From contig DAOSUS010000028.1 of NCBI GenBank assembly GCA_035378955.1, positions 3,230 to 36,876 on the forward strand: a stretch of DNA of 33,647 nucleotides, in the 5' to 3' direction. The notes under the pieces are model-generated. The model saw only the letters and a program-made list of their open reading frames with translations, was not told the DNA's origin and made no database searches. Each line of letters begins with the position of its first letter. Within the stretch, counting starts at the first letter, position 1. This document shows positions 24,227 to 33,629 of the stretch, in pieces. This stretch comes from Candidatus Hydrogenedens sp. Its GTDB lineage: Bacteria; Hydrogenedentota; Hydrogenedentia; Hydrogenedentales; Hydrogenedentaceae. The position numbers and the translations under genes were made by a program.

Positions 24227-26215
24227 TTATTGAATGTTGGGGGCTTCCGTTTCTTCTAAAAGTTTTCTTGCAGATTCTATCTGGGCATGGGCACCGACAA
24301 GGACAAGCACATCATTTGCTTGTAGAACAAAATCTCCGGGTGGACTGGGTGTAGGATTTCCGGCTCGAACTATAGCAATAACAGAACAACCCGTTCTCTT
24401 TCTTAATTCTATCTCTGCAAGTGTTTTCCCAATGGCGAAACTCTTCTCACCCAAATAATATGTTTGCGTAGTAGTCCGTTCCAAAATTTTTATCATCTCT
24501 TCAATTCCTGCACGCGAACTGGCTTTTCCTCGTAACATAGCATAACCATCTACACGCACAGCGATAGTTTCTGCCTCAACGATATTATCGGGGACACCAC
24601 ATCGTTTTAAGATATGTGCAATCACTTCGATAGAGGTCTCAAAGTCTTCTGGAATGACCTGTTTTGCTCCCAATTTTTTCAAAGGTTCAATTTCATGAAC
24701 GAACCGTGTTTTCACCAAGATATAAAGATGGGGGTATCTTGAAGCAATTTGTCCTACAATCTTTCGGCAAGCCATAGGGTCGTTCAATGCAATAACAACT
24801 GCCTGAGCAGTATCTAAATCAGCTTGATTCAAAATAGTTCTTTGTATCGCATCCCCAATAATTAATTTGTTAGGAGAAAGTTCTTTGGCTTTTCGAGCTA
24901 ATTCTTTGTTCATCTCTATGACGACAAAAGGAATCCCTGTAGATTTCAAGACTTTGGACAGATTTTCTCCTGTTAAGCCAAATCCAATAATGACCACATG
25001 AGGGCCTATATGCTCTTGCTTATCTTCCTCTTCCTTTTCTGATGAAAGCCATTGTGTTAAAAGACGATTTAAGGGTTCAATATACAACAGGAAGAAACTC
25101 CCAAGAATCATTGTAATTGTAGTAATAGCTGTTACTCCATCTAAAATATCCGATGAGATATAATCTCCTTTAGAGAATTCGCGACAAATAATAAAACCGA
25201 ATTCACTAAGAGGTAATAATTGAACAGCCACAAGGATTGAGAGACGTGATGGAATTCCTGCTATTTTTAGTGCTACTCCGTTTAATAAAAATCGGACAAT
25301 TAATATGCCTATTACAAGGATTAAAAACATTGAGAAATGCGTAATAACCCATTCCAGAGGGAAAGCCATTCCTAAAGAAATAAAGAATAGTGCATAAATA
25401 ACATCTTGAAAAGGTTGCACTTCCGCAACTAATTGATGACGCTCATCCGATTGTCCCACTAAAAGCCCAGCAATGCATGCCCCTAATCCAGCAGACCAAC
25501 CTAAATAATGAGCCACTAACGCTCCTAAAATAGCGCAAAATAATGCAAAGAGAGTAAGTAAATCCAGTCCTCCACGATATGCTATATAAGACACGACACG
25601 GGGAATAACATTCCTGCCGGGTATAATACTTATAAGTATAAGAGAGCCTATTACCAGACCAAGTATTTTTCCTGTTATTCCACCTTGAGATGAAGAATCT
25701 GAAGATAAAAATGAAATCAATACAAGGAAAGCAAGGGTTGCGATATCCTGAAAGATTAACAGTGTAGTTGTTAGCAAACCGTATGCAGTTTCTACCTCCC
25801 CACGGTCTTGAAGGTATCGAATTACCACCGCTGTGCTACTAAGACATAGGATAAAACTCAAAACAATTATTTTTAATCCTACACCTAATTCCGTAAGCCC
25901 ATAAAGAAACAGGGCAAAAACGACGAACGGAATGGCGATTTGTAAACCACCCGCTTTCAATAAGGTTCCTGCAGATTTCAAAAATAAAGAGTGGCTTAAT
26001 TCGAGACCAATAATAAATAATAGAAGCACGGCACCCCAATCAATGAAATAAGGAACCCATATTTTTGAAAACAATCCTAATCCTGAGGGTCCTAATATCA
26101 CCCCTGCAAGTATAAAGCCGATAATGGAAGGAAACCGAATAGCACGGAATAACAGGGCGATAAGCAACGCAGTGCCAAAAAGAATACCCAAATATATGAG
26201 AATAGATACATCCAT
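24227..26215 (-). CDS. CPA2-family cation/proton antiporter with TrkA-N and TrkA-C domains (KefB/YbaL-like)
   Basis: The 662-residue inner-membrane protein has about 12-13 TM helices (residues 1-390, starting MDVSILIYLGILFGTALL), with RFPSIIGFILAGVILGPSG typical of CPA2 Na+/H+ or K+/H+ exchangers. A Rossmann-type RCK/TrkA-N domain follows with nucleotide motif GFGLTG (411-416) and an acidic residue in VVIEMN. A TrkA-C domain closes the protein (about 570-655). Such proteins couple K+ or Na+ efflux to proton entry under nucleotide or ligand control. The ion cannot be told from sequence. The ribosome-binding site is weak. A terminator lies 28 nt before its ATG, so its promoter must be very close to the start or it depends on read-through. 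Confidence 0.88.
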   Translation of the reverse strand: MDVSILIYLGILFGTALLIALLFRAIRFPSIIGFILAGVILGPSGLGLFSKIWVPYFIDWGAVLLLFIIGLELSHSLFLKSAGTLLKAGGLQIAIPFVVFALFLYGLTELGVGLKIIVLSFILCLSSTAVVIRYLQDRGEVETAYGLLTTTLLIFQDIATLAFLVLISFLSSDSSSQGGITGKILGLVIGSLILISIIPGRNVIPRVVSYIAYRGGLDLLTLFALFCAILGALVAHYLGWSAGLGACIAGLLVGQSDERHQLVAEVQPFQDVIYALFFISLGMAFPLEWVITHFSMFLILVIGILIVRFLLNGVALKIAGIPSRLSILVAVQLLPLSEFGFIICREFSKGDYISSDILDGVTAITTITMILGSFFLLYIEPLNRLLTQWLSSEKEEEDKQEHIGPHVVIIGFGLTGENLSKVLKSTGIPFVVIEMNKELARKAKELSPNKLIIGDAIQRTILNQADLDTAQAVVIALNDPMACRKIVGQIASRYPHLYILVKTRFVHEIEPLKKLGAKQVIPEDFETSIEVIAHILKRCGVPDNIVEAETIAVRVDGYAMLRGKASSRAGIEEMIKILERTTTQTYYLGEKSFAIGKTLAEIELRKRTGCSVIAIVRAGNPTPSPPGDFVLQANDVLVLVGAHAQIESARKLLEETEAPNIQ

Positions 26216-26243
26216 AAATTTAACTTATAATACCAAATTTTCT

Positions 26244-26277
26244 AAAAAAAATCAGGGAGAGTAAAATCTCTCCCTGA
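26244..26277 (-). terminator. Rho-independent terminator of tgt-yajC-secDF
   Basis: A perfect 10-bp stem (26252-26261 with 26268-26277; TCAGGGAGAG and complement) has a 6-nt loop and, on the reverse strand, runs into eight U residues (26251-26244). It follows secDF and precedes the antiporter gene. Confidence 0.92.
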
Positions 26278-26312
26278 GAATCTCCTAAAAAAAATTTTTT
26301 TCGAGCACAAAT

Positions 26313-29042
26313 TTATATTTTTGCTCCTGCCTTTACCTGTGGGGATTTCTTAACGGAACCTGACTTTGTCTGTCCTGCCAATCGCAATTGTCTTTGTTCA
26401 CTCTTCTCCTGCCAAATAAGCACAATAGGCGAAGCCACAAAGATAGAAGAGTAAGTTCCAATTACAATTCCTACAAGTAGTGCCAATGCAAAATCATGAA
26501 TAGCAATACCACCAAATATAAACAATACTACTACAGTAAATAATGTAGTTAATGAAGTTAAAATAGTTCGACTTAATGTTTCGTTAATAGATATATTAAG
26601 TATATCCATATACTTATATCCTTTGCCTCGATATAACTTCATATTTTCACGAACACGGTCGAATATGACGATAGTGTCATTCAAAGAATACCCAATAATA
26701 GTCAGAATCGCCGCAATAACACCCATATCAATTTGCCGACGCAACACAGCAAAAGTTCCTAATGTAATTGACACATCATGCACCAAAGCAAGAACAGCAG
26801 CAACACCAAATTTAAGTTCGAATCGGAACCAGAGATACATAATAATGAAAATAAATGACCAGAAAATACATTTAATTGCGTCTGTTCTCAGCTGTGCCCC
26901 GACCGCGGGACCGACTGTCTGCTGGTCTTCAATTGCCACATCTTCGAACTTCCCACTCTTTGTAAGAGGCGCCAGGGCTTTTTGAATCATTCCTCCAATA
27001 TCACCTCCATCTATGTTCTTGGACATAGAGGCTGTCAAAGGAGCCGTATTGACAGTTCCTTCTTCTTTTTCTGTTGGAGGTGTTGAAGTAGAGGTTATTC
27101 CTTTTATATCTGTTTCTGCAATACGAATCAAAAAGCGATTTCCTGCTTCCACATCTTCTTCACTGGTTAATTGAACAATGGCTTTCCCAAAACCACTTTT
27201 TGCTAATGCTTCACGCACGGCTCCGGGTTGTATAGGTTGCTCATTGTTTATTTGCACATTAATATTTGTTCCCTGAACAAAATCAACTCCAAGGTTCTCC
27301 TTGCCTCTCCATGCAAACACTGCCATACCTGCTACTATTAATATTCCACTAAATAAAAAAGCATAATATCTGAGTTGCAGGAATGGAATTTTGGGTTTCA
27401 TCGGAATAACACTTAACATATACAATGATTTTACAATTCTTCGGTCTAATAAAAAGTCAAATAATGCATGACAGACAACTAATGCAGCGAAAACACTGGC
27501 ACATACACCTACACTTAATGTTATAGCAAACCCTTCAATCGGTCCTGTACCAAATTGTAATAGTACTGCAGCAGCTATCAATGTTGTGATATTGGCGTCG
27601 AGAATGGTTACAGCAGACCTTGCGAAACCATTGCTTACGGCTGTGGCTAAAGCATGACCTAATTTTAATTCTTCCCGAATGCGTTCATAAATAAGCACAT
27701 TAGCGTCCACAGCCATACCGATGGTCAAAATAAGACCTGCAACACCCGGTAGTGTAAGAGTCATCTCAAAATATGCCATCAAGGCAAGAATTATCAGGAA
27801 GTTAACAACAAGTCCAATAAGAGCAACAAGCCCTGCCCAGAGGTAATAAACGACCATAAACCCACTTACAATTATTAAAGATATAACTGCTGAGGTTATG
27901 CTTTTATTTACCGCATCAGCACCCAGACTTGCGCCAACAATACGCGTAAACTCTTCCTTGACGGGGACAAACATTGAACCGGAATTTAAGGCAATAGCCA
28001 GGTCTGTTGCTTCGGGTTGTTCAAAGTTTCCAGTAATCTCACCTCTTGTTGTAATACGGTCTCTAATGACGGGTGCTGAACAAACCATACCATCGAGAAC
28101 AATTGCCATGGCTTTATTGATATTTTTCTCGGTAGCTTCACCAAAAAGAGCCCCTGCGGAATTATTAAACTCAAATAGAATTTTCCAATGAGGGGGATTA
28201 TTCTGGTCAGGAATAGCCATAGCAGAACGCAACCCATCACCCGAAGCAATGGGTTTTCTATCTATATAATATAATTTATAAACTTGGTCTTCATAGGGTT
28301 TCAGGGGTTGACTGAACGCTAACATCTTATCCTCAGGGATAATTCCTTCCTTTTCACAGGCTTCAATCAAACGACGAACGCGGTCATAATTCTCAACGCG
28401 GACTGTAAAATGGTCTCCTTTTAATTTCGGGCGTTGAATAAAGGCATTAAATTCTTCCGGATATTTGTCTTTTATTTTCTGAAATACCTGAATAATATCC
28501 GACATTTCTGCTACGATATGGAAATTTAATTGGGCTGTTTTCTTCACAAGATTTTTCGCCCGTTCTACATTTTTTTCACCCGGTAATTGTATTTGAATCT
28601 GATTAGTACCCAATGCCTGAATAACAGGTTCTTTGGCTTCAAATTCATTCACTCTTCGCCGTATTTGCTGAAGAACAATTTCCTGCACTTCTTTCTCAAT
28701 ATTGGCATCTGTATAGCGACGGTCTCGATATTCCTGCAACCGTTCCGGTGGCAAATCTTTAATATCAAAGCGAAGTACCATGTGTACTCCACCTTGCAGG
28801 TCTAATCCAAGATTTATAACACGGTCCCGGTCAAACTCTGCCCATCTACGAATGGTTTTCCACAAATCTTCGGTATAACTATGTTTTTTCTTTGCCCATT
28901 CATCATCTTCTTGTCTCCACCTTTCCAGACGGGCTTGACGAGCCTCATCAGACAGGGTAAGCCAACCTATAGTCGGATATACCTGAACTATTGACCAGAT
29001 AATAACAATCCAGATAATTAATGCACGATACGGAATATTCAT
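26313..29042 (-). CDS. secDF: Fused protein-export membrane protein SecD-SecF
   Basis: The 909-residue protein combines SecD (about 1-540) and SecF (about 548-909) in one chain; they use the proton gradient to help pull proteins through SecYEG. The SecD half has an N-terminal TM helix, the INLGLDLQGGVH motif (76-87), the P1 periplasmic domain and six-helix RND-like core (SITSAVISLIIVSGFMVVY, GMAVDANVLIYERIREE). The SecF half begins MKPKIPFLQLRYYAF and includes NLGVDFVQGTNI, LVHDVSIT and GYSLNDTIVIFDRVREN. Natural SecDF fusions are known in Bacteroidetes, Firmicutes and PVC bacteria. AAGGAG lies 13 nt before the ATG, a wide spacing. It is the last gene of tgt-yajC-secDF. Confidence 0.96.
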   Translation of the reverse strand: MNIPYRALIIWIVIIWSIVQVYPTIGWLTLSDEARQARLERWRQEDDEWAKKKHSYTEDLWKTIRRWAEFDRDRVINLGLDLQGGVHMVLRFDIKDLPPERLQEYRDRRYTDANIEKEVQEIVLQQIRRRVNEFEAKEPVIQALGTNQIQIQLPGEKNVERAKNLVKKTAQLNFHIVAEMSDIIQVFQKIKDKYPEEFNAFIQRPKLKGDHFTVRVENYDRVRRLIEACEKEGIIPEDKMLAFSQPLKPYEDQVYKLYYIDRKPIASGDGLRSAMAIPDQNNPPHWKILFEFNNSAGALFGEATEKNINKAMAIVLDGMVCSAPVIRDRITTRGEITGNFEQPEATDLAIALNSGSMFVPVKEEFTRIVGASLGADAVNKSITSAVISLIIVSGFMVVYYLWAGLVALIGLVVNFLIILALMAYFEMTLTLPGVAGLILTIGMAVDANVLIYERIREELKLGHALATAVSNGFARSAVTILDANITTLIAAAVLLQFGTGPIEGFAITLSVGVCASVFAALVVCHALFDFLLDRRIVKSLYMLSVIPMKPKIPFLQLRYYAFLFSGILIVAGMAVFAWRGKENLGVDFVQGTNINVQINNEQPIQPGAVREALAKSGFGKAIVQLTSEEDVEAGNRFLIRIAETDIKGITSTSTPPTEKEEGTVNTAPLTASMSKNIDGGDIGGMIQKALAPLTKSGKFEDVAIEDQQTVGPAVGAQLRTDAIKCIFWSFIFIIMYLWFRFELKFGVAAVLALVHDVSITLGTFAVLRRQIDMGVIAAILTIIGYSLNDTIVIFDRVRENMKLYRGKGYKYMDILNISINETLSRTILTSLTTLFTVVVLFIFGGIAIHDFALALLVGIVIGTYSSIFVASPIVLIWQEKSEQRQLRLAGQTKSGSVKKSPQVKAGAKI

Positions 29043-29110
29043 GGACCTAATTTTGCTCCTTTTATTGTTTATTGTTATAGAATGTTTTTATTTATTATAT
29101 GTTAAAAAAA

Positions 29111-29491
29111 TTATTTCTTTTTATCGCCATTCGCCTTTGAAACAATTTGGGCTACTGCACCACGAATGAAATCTATTTCAACTTTATCATCTACACGAAG
29201 TGTTACTTTCTCCTCAGATAAATCTACAACCGTTCCATACATTCCACCTGTAGTTACAACTTTATCTCCTTTTGCCAATGAATTTAACATTTCGCGCCGT
29301 TCCTTTTCTCTTTTTTGTTGGGGACGAATCATCAAAAAATACATAATCGCAATGAATGCTAAAATCATCGGAAGCATACTACCCCACGGGCTGGGAGGAG
29401 TTGCCGTTGTTTGTTCTCCCGCACTTTGTGCTGTAGAGACTGCCTCCGATGGAACTGCTTCTTCCGTCTGTGCCAAAAGAAATCGCCACAT
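29111..29491 (-). CDS. yajC: Sec translocon accessory protein YajC
   Basis: The 126-residue small membrane protein co-purifies with SecDF. It has a Ser/Thr/Ala/Pro-rich N-terminal extension (about 1-36), longer than in E. coli, then one TM helix (about 37-55, LPMILAFIAIMYFLMIRP) and the conserved RPQQKREKERREM and GDKVVTTGGMYGTVV motifs. AAAGG precedes the ATG. It is 68 nt upstream of secDF and 79 nt downstream of tgt, the common order. Confidence 0.95.
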   Translation of the reverse strand: MWRFLLAQTEEAVPSEAVSTAQSAGEQTTATPPSPWGSMLPMILAFIAIMYFLMIRPQQKREKERREMLNSLAKGDKVVTTGGMYGTVVDLSEEKVTLRVDDKVEIDFIRGAVAQIVSKANGDKKK

Positions 29492-29570
29492 AAAAATACC
29501 TTTCTTAGCGTTTGTTCGGTAAAGGGAAAAATAAGTAGCACAATATATAAATCTACTTACACCTTAACCT

Positions 29571-30692
29571 CTAATTCCCTATATTATACTTGGAAAAGAA
29601 GTCGTTATAAAAATCGAGGTATCGGTTTTCCCGAATAGCCTGACGAACTTTTTCAAATAATTTTAACATAAAATAGACATTGTGTAAAGTATTCAAACGG
29701 AATGCCAAAATTTCTTTTGCTCTGTAAAGATGGCTCAAATAAGCGCGTGTATAGCGTTTACATACAGGGCAATCACACTCTTCATCTATAGGAGTAAAAT
29801 CGCGAACAAACCGTGCATTGCGTATATTCAATTTTCCATGAGAGGTAAAAAGGCAACCATTGCGAGCATTTCTCGTAGGCATAACACAGTCGAACATGTC
29901 TACGCCACAACGAACAGCCCATAATACATCTTCCGGTGCACCTACTCCCATTAAATATCTTGGTTTCCTTTCGGGTAATAAATTTGCGGAAATTTCTGTG
30001 ATGGTATGTCTTTCTTCATCTGTTTCACCTACACTCACTCCACCAATAGCAAAACCGGGAAAATCAATCTCACACAATTCCTCCGCACATTTTTTTCGTA
30101 AATCTTCATAAACACTGCCTTGTAAAATTCCGAATAATTGGGAATAAGAACCCTCCTTCTGTTCTTTCCAGTAATCAAAACCTTTTCTCTCCCATACGAT
30201 TGTTCTCCGCATAGATTTTTCTGCATCTTTATGGGATATAGGATAAGGTGTGCACTCATCAAAACTCATAATAATATCGGCACCAATATCCATCTGAAAC
30301 TGAATCATCTTTTCGGGTGTGATATGATGTCGCGAACCATCAATATGACTCTGGAAAATAACGCCTTCGTTCGTAACTTTATTCAGGTGGGCTAAACTAA
30401 ACAATTGAAATCCACCCGAGTCGGTTAAAATAGGCTTTTCCCAACTCATAAAAGGATGTATCCCCCCCGCAACAGATAAGGTTTCCAACCCCGGACGCAA
30501 ATACAGATGATACGCATTACAAAGAATGATGGTTGTTCCTATCTCCTCTAATTCTTCCTGCGTTAATGCCTTTACAGATGCTTGCGTGCCTACAGGCATA
30601 AACACAGGAACCTCTACTACCCCATGTTCCAGATGTATTTTTCCTGTTCTTGCATTACAATTTTTATCTTTATGTTCTATCTGAAAAAACAT
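29571..30692 (-). CDS. tgt: tRNA-guanine transglycosylase
   Basis: The 373-residue enzyme swaps guanine-34 of GUN-anticodon tRNAs for the queuosine precursor preQ1. TDSGGFQLFS contains the Asp91 active-site residue, GGVSVGE shapes the base pocket, and GVDMFDCVMPTRNARNG carries the catalytic nucleophile Asp. The zinc site is CDCPVCKRY (CxCxxC) with a downstream His in LNTLHN. The bacterial-length single domain fits Tgt rather than an archaeosine enzyme. Only a weak AGG ribosome-binding site is visible. It leads the tgt-yajC-secDF cluster and is divergent from the GspB-like gene; queA is not present here. Confidence 0.96.
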   Translation of the reverse strand: MFFQIEHKDKNCNARTGKIHLEHGVVEVPVFMPVGTQASVKALTQEELEEIGTTIILCNAYHLYLRPGLETLSVAGGIHPFMSWEKPILTDSGGFQLFSLAHLNKVTNEGVIFQSHIDGSRHHITPEKMIQFQMDIGADIIMSFDECTPYPISHKDAEKSMRRTIVWERKGFDYWKEQKEGSYSQLFGILQGSVYEDLRKKCAEELCEIDFPGFAIGGVSVGETDEERHTITEISANLLPERKPRYLMGVGAPEDVLWAVRCGVDMFDCVMPTRNARNGCLFTSHGKLNIRNARFVRDFTPIDEECDCPVCKRYTRAYLSHLYRAKEILAFRLNTLHNVYFMLKLFEKVRQAIRENRYLDFYNDFFSKYNIGN

Positions 30693-30909
30693 TTTTTAAC
30701 CTGATTCAATATATATTAATAAATATTCATAAAATTTCTAAAACATTTAAAAATATTTCTTTTTTATTTCCTCTCTTTGCCTGTCCAAAGGTATAATAGT
30801 GTAATAAAATAAAGGATAAAAAATCAATACGATGAATTGTTACTTTTTTTCCTTTTCTTCATTTTTGTAAAATATTAACTGAAAATATATTTTTAAGGAG
30901 ATAATTATT

Positions 30910-32109
30910 ATGAGTTCAATCCTCGATGCATTGAAAAAACTCGAGGAAGAAAAACAGCGACAGTTAAAACTACTCGAAAAAGAAGAGGAAGAGGAACAAG
31001 AACTTTCAGAACCTATTTCCATTTCTGCTATAGCAAAACCAGAAAAACCTATTCCACTTCAAGATACAGTCGCTCCTGTTATATCACCGAAATTACTTAT
31101 TGGCGGGATAATTGTATTTGTTATTGTAATAAGTATTATCTCTATATCTGCGTCTTTATGGGTTGTAAAAACACAAATTGCAAAAAATACAATTCCATCT
31201 ACTTCTGCAGAAGTAATGACATCGCAGCAAAAGCCAACGGAAACACCCCCTCCCATAAACCAACCCGAGAAAGAGGTATCGCCACCACAGGAAATACAAT
31301 CAGAAAATAAAGAAACGCCATCTACTCCTTCGGTAACGGATAATACGGCAGATAATGCAAAAGAGAAAACAGTTGTATCCGAACCTCCTCCATCTCCACC
31401 TATTTCAAATTCATCAAATAAACAGGAAACAACAAAAACAGAACCACCGGGAAAAAAGCCTGAAGCATCTATCCCTGTGGAACAGCCTGCAATTGCGACG
31501 GAACCTCCTGTTCAAGTTGCTAAAAATATACCCCGGGAGACACCGGCTCCTGTTGTGGAGGAAGTTAAGAAAGAAACTCCACCACCCACCCCTCCTCCGG
31601 AAATTAAAGAAGATGTTCCAGCACAAACAAGCAAGGAAACTCCTTCTTTAGAAAGTTCTCCTTCTATTGCAAATGTTACCTCAAATAATGAAACAACGAA
31701 TCCAACGGATTCTCAAAAGCCAATCGTTTCTCAACCTACGCCAGCACAAACAACAACTTCTACCTCTGTTGTGACAAAAGATTTAGAGCCACCACCTTCG
31801 TTAAAACCTGAACAATTTCAGCAGGTATTATCATTACCAAAACCAAATACAGAAGAAACCGTAGATATGACAAGGTTACCTGTATTGAGAACATCAGACA
31901 GGGCTCGTTTAGGTCTGGATGATATGAAACTCAATGTCCTCCGCGAAGCAGGACCGAAAAATCCACATGGTTTAGCCATTATCAATCTTACAAAAGTATA
32001 TGTAGGTGAAATGATTCCCGGCACATCTGTTCGATTGCTGGATGTAAAGACACACGGAATTGCTATTGAAGTAGTGGGCACTGGCGAACGGTACTATGTG
32101 CCTCGTTAA
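30910..32109 (+). CDS. GspB-like membrane protein with proline-rich linker
   Basis: The 399-residue protein begins MSSILDALKKLEEEKQRQ, close to the MSYILDALxKSExER start of GspB/ExeB proteins, which work with GspA to insert the type II secretion secretin. An acidic coiled stretch (10-33), one TM helix (about 61-86) and a long periplasmic Pro/Thr/Glu/Ser-rich linker (about 95-310) follow. The compact C-terminal domain (about 320-399, LPVLRTSDRARLGLDDMKLNVL to GERYYVPR) has the layout of the GspB C-terminal domain. The family call rests on both ends; the linker is uninformative. AAGGAG stands 9 nt before the ATG. No other secretion gene is adjacent; pilT lies about 13 kb away. A role in secretin or pilus assembly is possible. 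Confidence 0.6.
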   Translation: MSSILDALKKLEEEKQRQLKLLEKEEEEEQELSEPISISAIAKPEKPIPLQDTVAPVISPKLLIGGIIVFVIVISIISISASLWVVKTQIAKNTIPSTSAEVMTSQQKPTETPPPINQPEKEVSPPQEIQSENKETPSTPSVTDNTADNAKEKTVVSEPPPSPPISNSSNKQETTKTEPPGKKPEASIPVEQPAIATEPPVQVAKNIPRETPAPVVEEVKKETPPPTPPPEIKEDVPAQTSKETPSLESSPSIANVTSNNETTNPTDSQKPIVSQPTPAQTTTSTSVVTKDLEPPPSLKPEQFQQVLSLPKPNTEETVDMTRLPVLRTSDRARLGLDDMKLNVLREAGPKNPHGLAIINLTKVYVGEMIPGTSVRLLDVKTHGIAIEVVGTGERYYVPR

Positions 32110-32146
32110 TATGAATAAAAATTTTAATTGCTAAAGGAGTAAAGGT

Positions 32147-33112
32147 ATGTTCAAAAAAATGTTATTGTTGATTGTTATATCTTGTATTTTCGTGTCTTGT
32201 GGTCCCTCCCAAAAAGCACCCACCCCAGAACCCGGAAAAAAGACCTTAGAAATAGCAGTTATACCGAAATCATTTTCCCATCAGTTCTGGTTAACTGTTA
32301 AAGCGGGAGCAGAACAAGCAGGGAAAGAATTGGGAGTAAAAATTGTATGGCAGGGAACAGCCAAAGAGACAGAAATTGAACAACAAATTAATATCGTTCA
32401 GGACATGATAAATCGCGGAGTCTCTGCCATTGTTCTTGCTGCCAGTGATGCTAATGCCCTCATTGGAATTGTAGAGACAGCTGTTAATAAAGGTATTCCT
32501 GTAATAACCATAGATTCGGGTGTTAATTCGGATAAGCCTATGTCCTTTGTAGCAACGGATAATGTAGCGGGTGCCAAAATCGCAGCGCAAACCCTTGCAA
32601 AACTTATCGGTGAAGAAGGGGAAGTGGGTTTAATTCCTTTCGTTGCAGGAGCCGCTACTTCTGAAATGCGGGAACGCGGATTTAAAGAAGGCATATCGGC
32701 GTATCCCAATATTAAATTAGTTTCTACTCTATATAGTGATAGTAATGTAGCAAAGGCTATGGATGTTACTAACGATATGTTGACCTCTTTCCCAAATATA
32801 AAAGGGATTTTCGCTGCTAACGAATCCAGTGCGGTAGGTTGCGCTCAAGCCATTCGAAGTAAAGGGAAGGCAGGTCAGATAAAAATTGTGGCATTTGACG
32901 CTGCGGAAGAAGAAATTCAAGCACTAAAAGAGGGCGTCATACAGGCACTTATTGTGCAAAATCCATTTAAGATGGGTTATCTCGGTGTAAAAAGTGCCTA
33001 TGATGCAATACAAGGAAAACCTGTTGAGAAAAGAATTGACACGGGTGTTACTATTGTGACTCCTGAAAATATGAATGACCCTGAAATCCAAAAAATCCTG
33101 AACCCCAGTTAA
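32147..33112 (+). CDS. Sugar-type ABC transporter substrate-binding lipoprotein (RbsB-like)
   Basis: The 321-residue protein has a lipoprotein signal peptide with lipobox FVSC (Cys18). Behind it lies a type-I periplasmic-binding-protein fold: LEIAVIPKSFSHQFW, VWQGTAKETEIEQQINIVQDMINRG, IVLAASDANAL, ITIDSGV, FVATDN, GIFAANESSAVG and VAFDA. These match the ribose/xylose/galactose-binding family (Peripla_BP_4). The ligand cannot be read from sequence. AAAGGAG precedes the ATG. No permease or ATPase gene is next to it, so it is either an orphan or served by a transporter elsewhere. A gap of 37 nt separates it from the GspB-like gene and suggests co-transcription. Confidence 0.88.
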   Translation: MFKKMLLLIVISCIFVSCGPSQKAPTPEPGKKTLEIAVIPKSFSHQFWLTVKAGAEQAGKELGVKIVWQGTAKETEIEQQINIVQDMINRGVSAIVLAASDANALIGIVETAVNKGIPVITIDSGVNSDKPMSFVATDNVAGAKIAAQTLAKLIGEEGEVGLIPFVAGAATSEMRERGFKEGISAYPNIKLVSTLYSDSNVAKAMDVTNDMLTSFPNIKGIFAANESSAVGCAQAIRSKGKAGQIKIVAFDAAEEEIQALKEGVIQALIVQNPFKMGYLGVKSAYDAIQGKPVEKRIDTGVTIVTPENMNDPEIQKILNPS

Positions 33113-33149
33113 TATATTATCCCTGTATTAACAAATATCGCTAAAACAA

Positions 33150-33629
33150 ATGCATAATATTTCTATAACAATTGTATGCGAAAACACAGTAGGTAAAACA
33201 GGACTATTAGGAGAGCATGGATTAGCCTTTTTCATTCAGCATAAGAAACATACCCTATTGTTTGATACAGGTGCCGGATATGCACTCATTCATAATAGCA
33301 AAAGGTTGAATATAGATTTATCGTCTATTAATTATCTTATTCTCAGTCATGGGCATTACGACCATACTGGGGGAATGAAGAAACTTTTTAAGATTGTCCG
33401 CATTCAAAAAGTATTTGCTCATCCAGATGCTTTTCGTAAAAGGTATGTTAAAGATGCAGATGGGAAAATTCGTGAAATTGGTTATAGAGGTCCTTCTCTA
33501 AAAATATTAAATGATATAACCCAATTTGTCCCCACTAAAATATCTACAAAAATAACAGATAATATTTTTGTCTCTGGTACAATACCCCGAACAACTCCTT
33601 TTGAAAATCCCGCCACATTTTTATCTTGA
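33150..33629 (+). CDS. Metallo-beta-lactamase-fold hydrolase, truncated by a likely frameshift
   Basis: The frame encodes 159 residues with the metal-binding SHGHYDHTGG (His67, His69, Asp71, His72) preceded by LLFDTGAG. It resembles MBL-fold proteins annotated as 7,8-dihydropterin-6-yl-methyl-4-(beta-D-ribofuranosyl)aminobenzene 5'-phosphate synthase-like, usually about 250-280 residues. It stops just after GTIPRTTPFENP, where relatives continue. From 33611 another frame reads on to the window end as PPHFYLDPQCTQ, so one base seems to be missing near 33609-33612. A real pseudogene, a sequencing error or a contig-end error cannot be separated here. No Shine-Dalgarno precedes the ATG; the gene starts 37 nt after the binding-protein gene. 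Confidence 0.75.
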   Translation: MHNISITIVCENTVGKTGLLGEHGLAFFIQHKKHTLLFDTGAGYALIHNSKRLNIDLSSINYLILSHGHYDHTGGMKKLFKIVRIQKVFAHPDAFRKRYVKDADGKIREIGYRGPSLKILNDITQFVPTKISTKITDNIFVSGTIPRTTPFENPATFLS

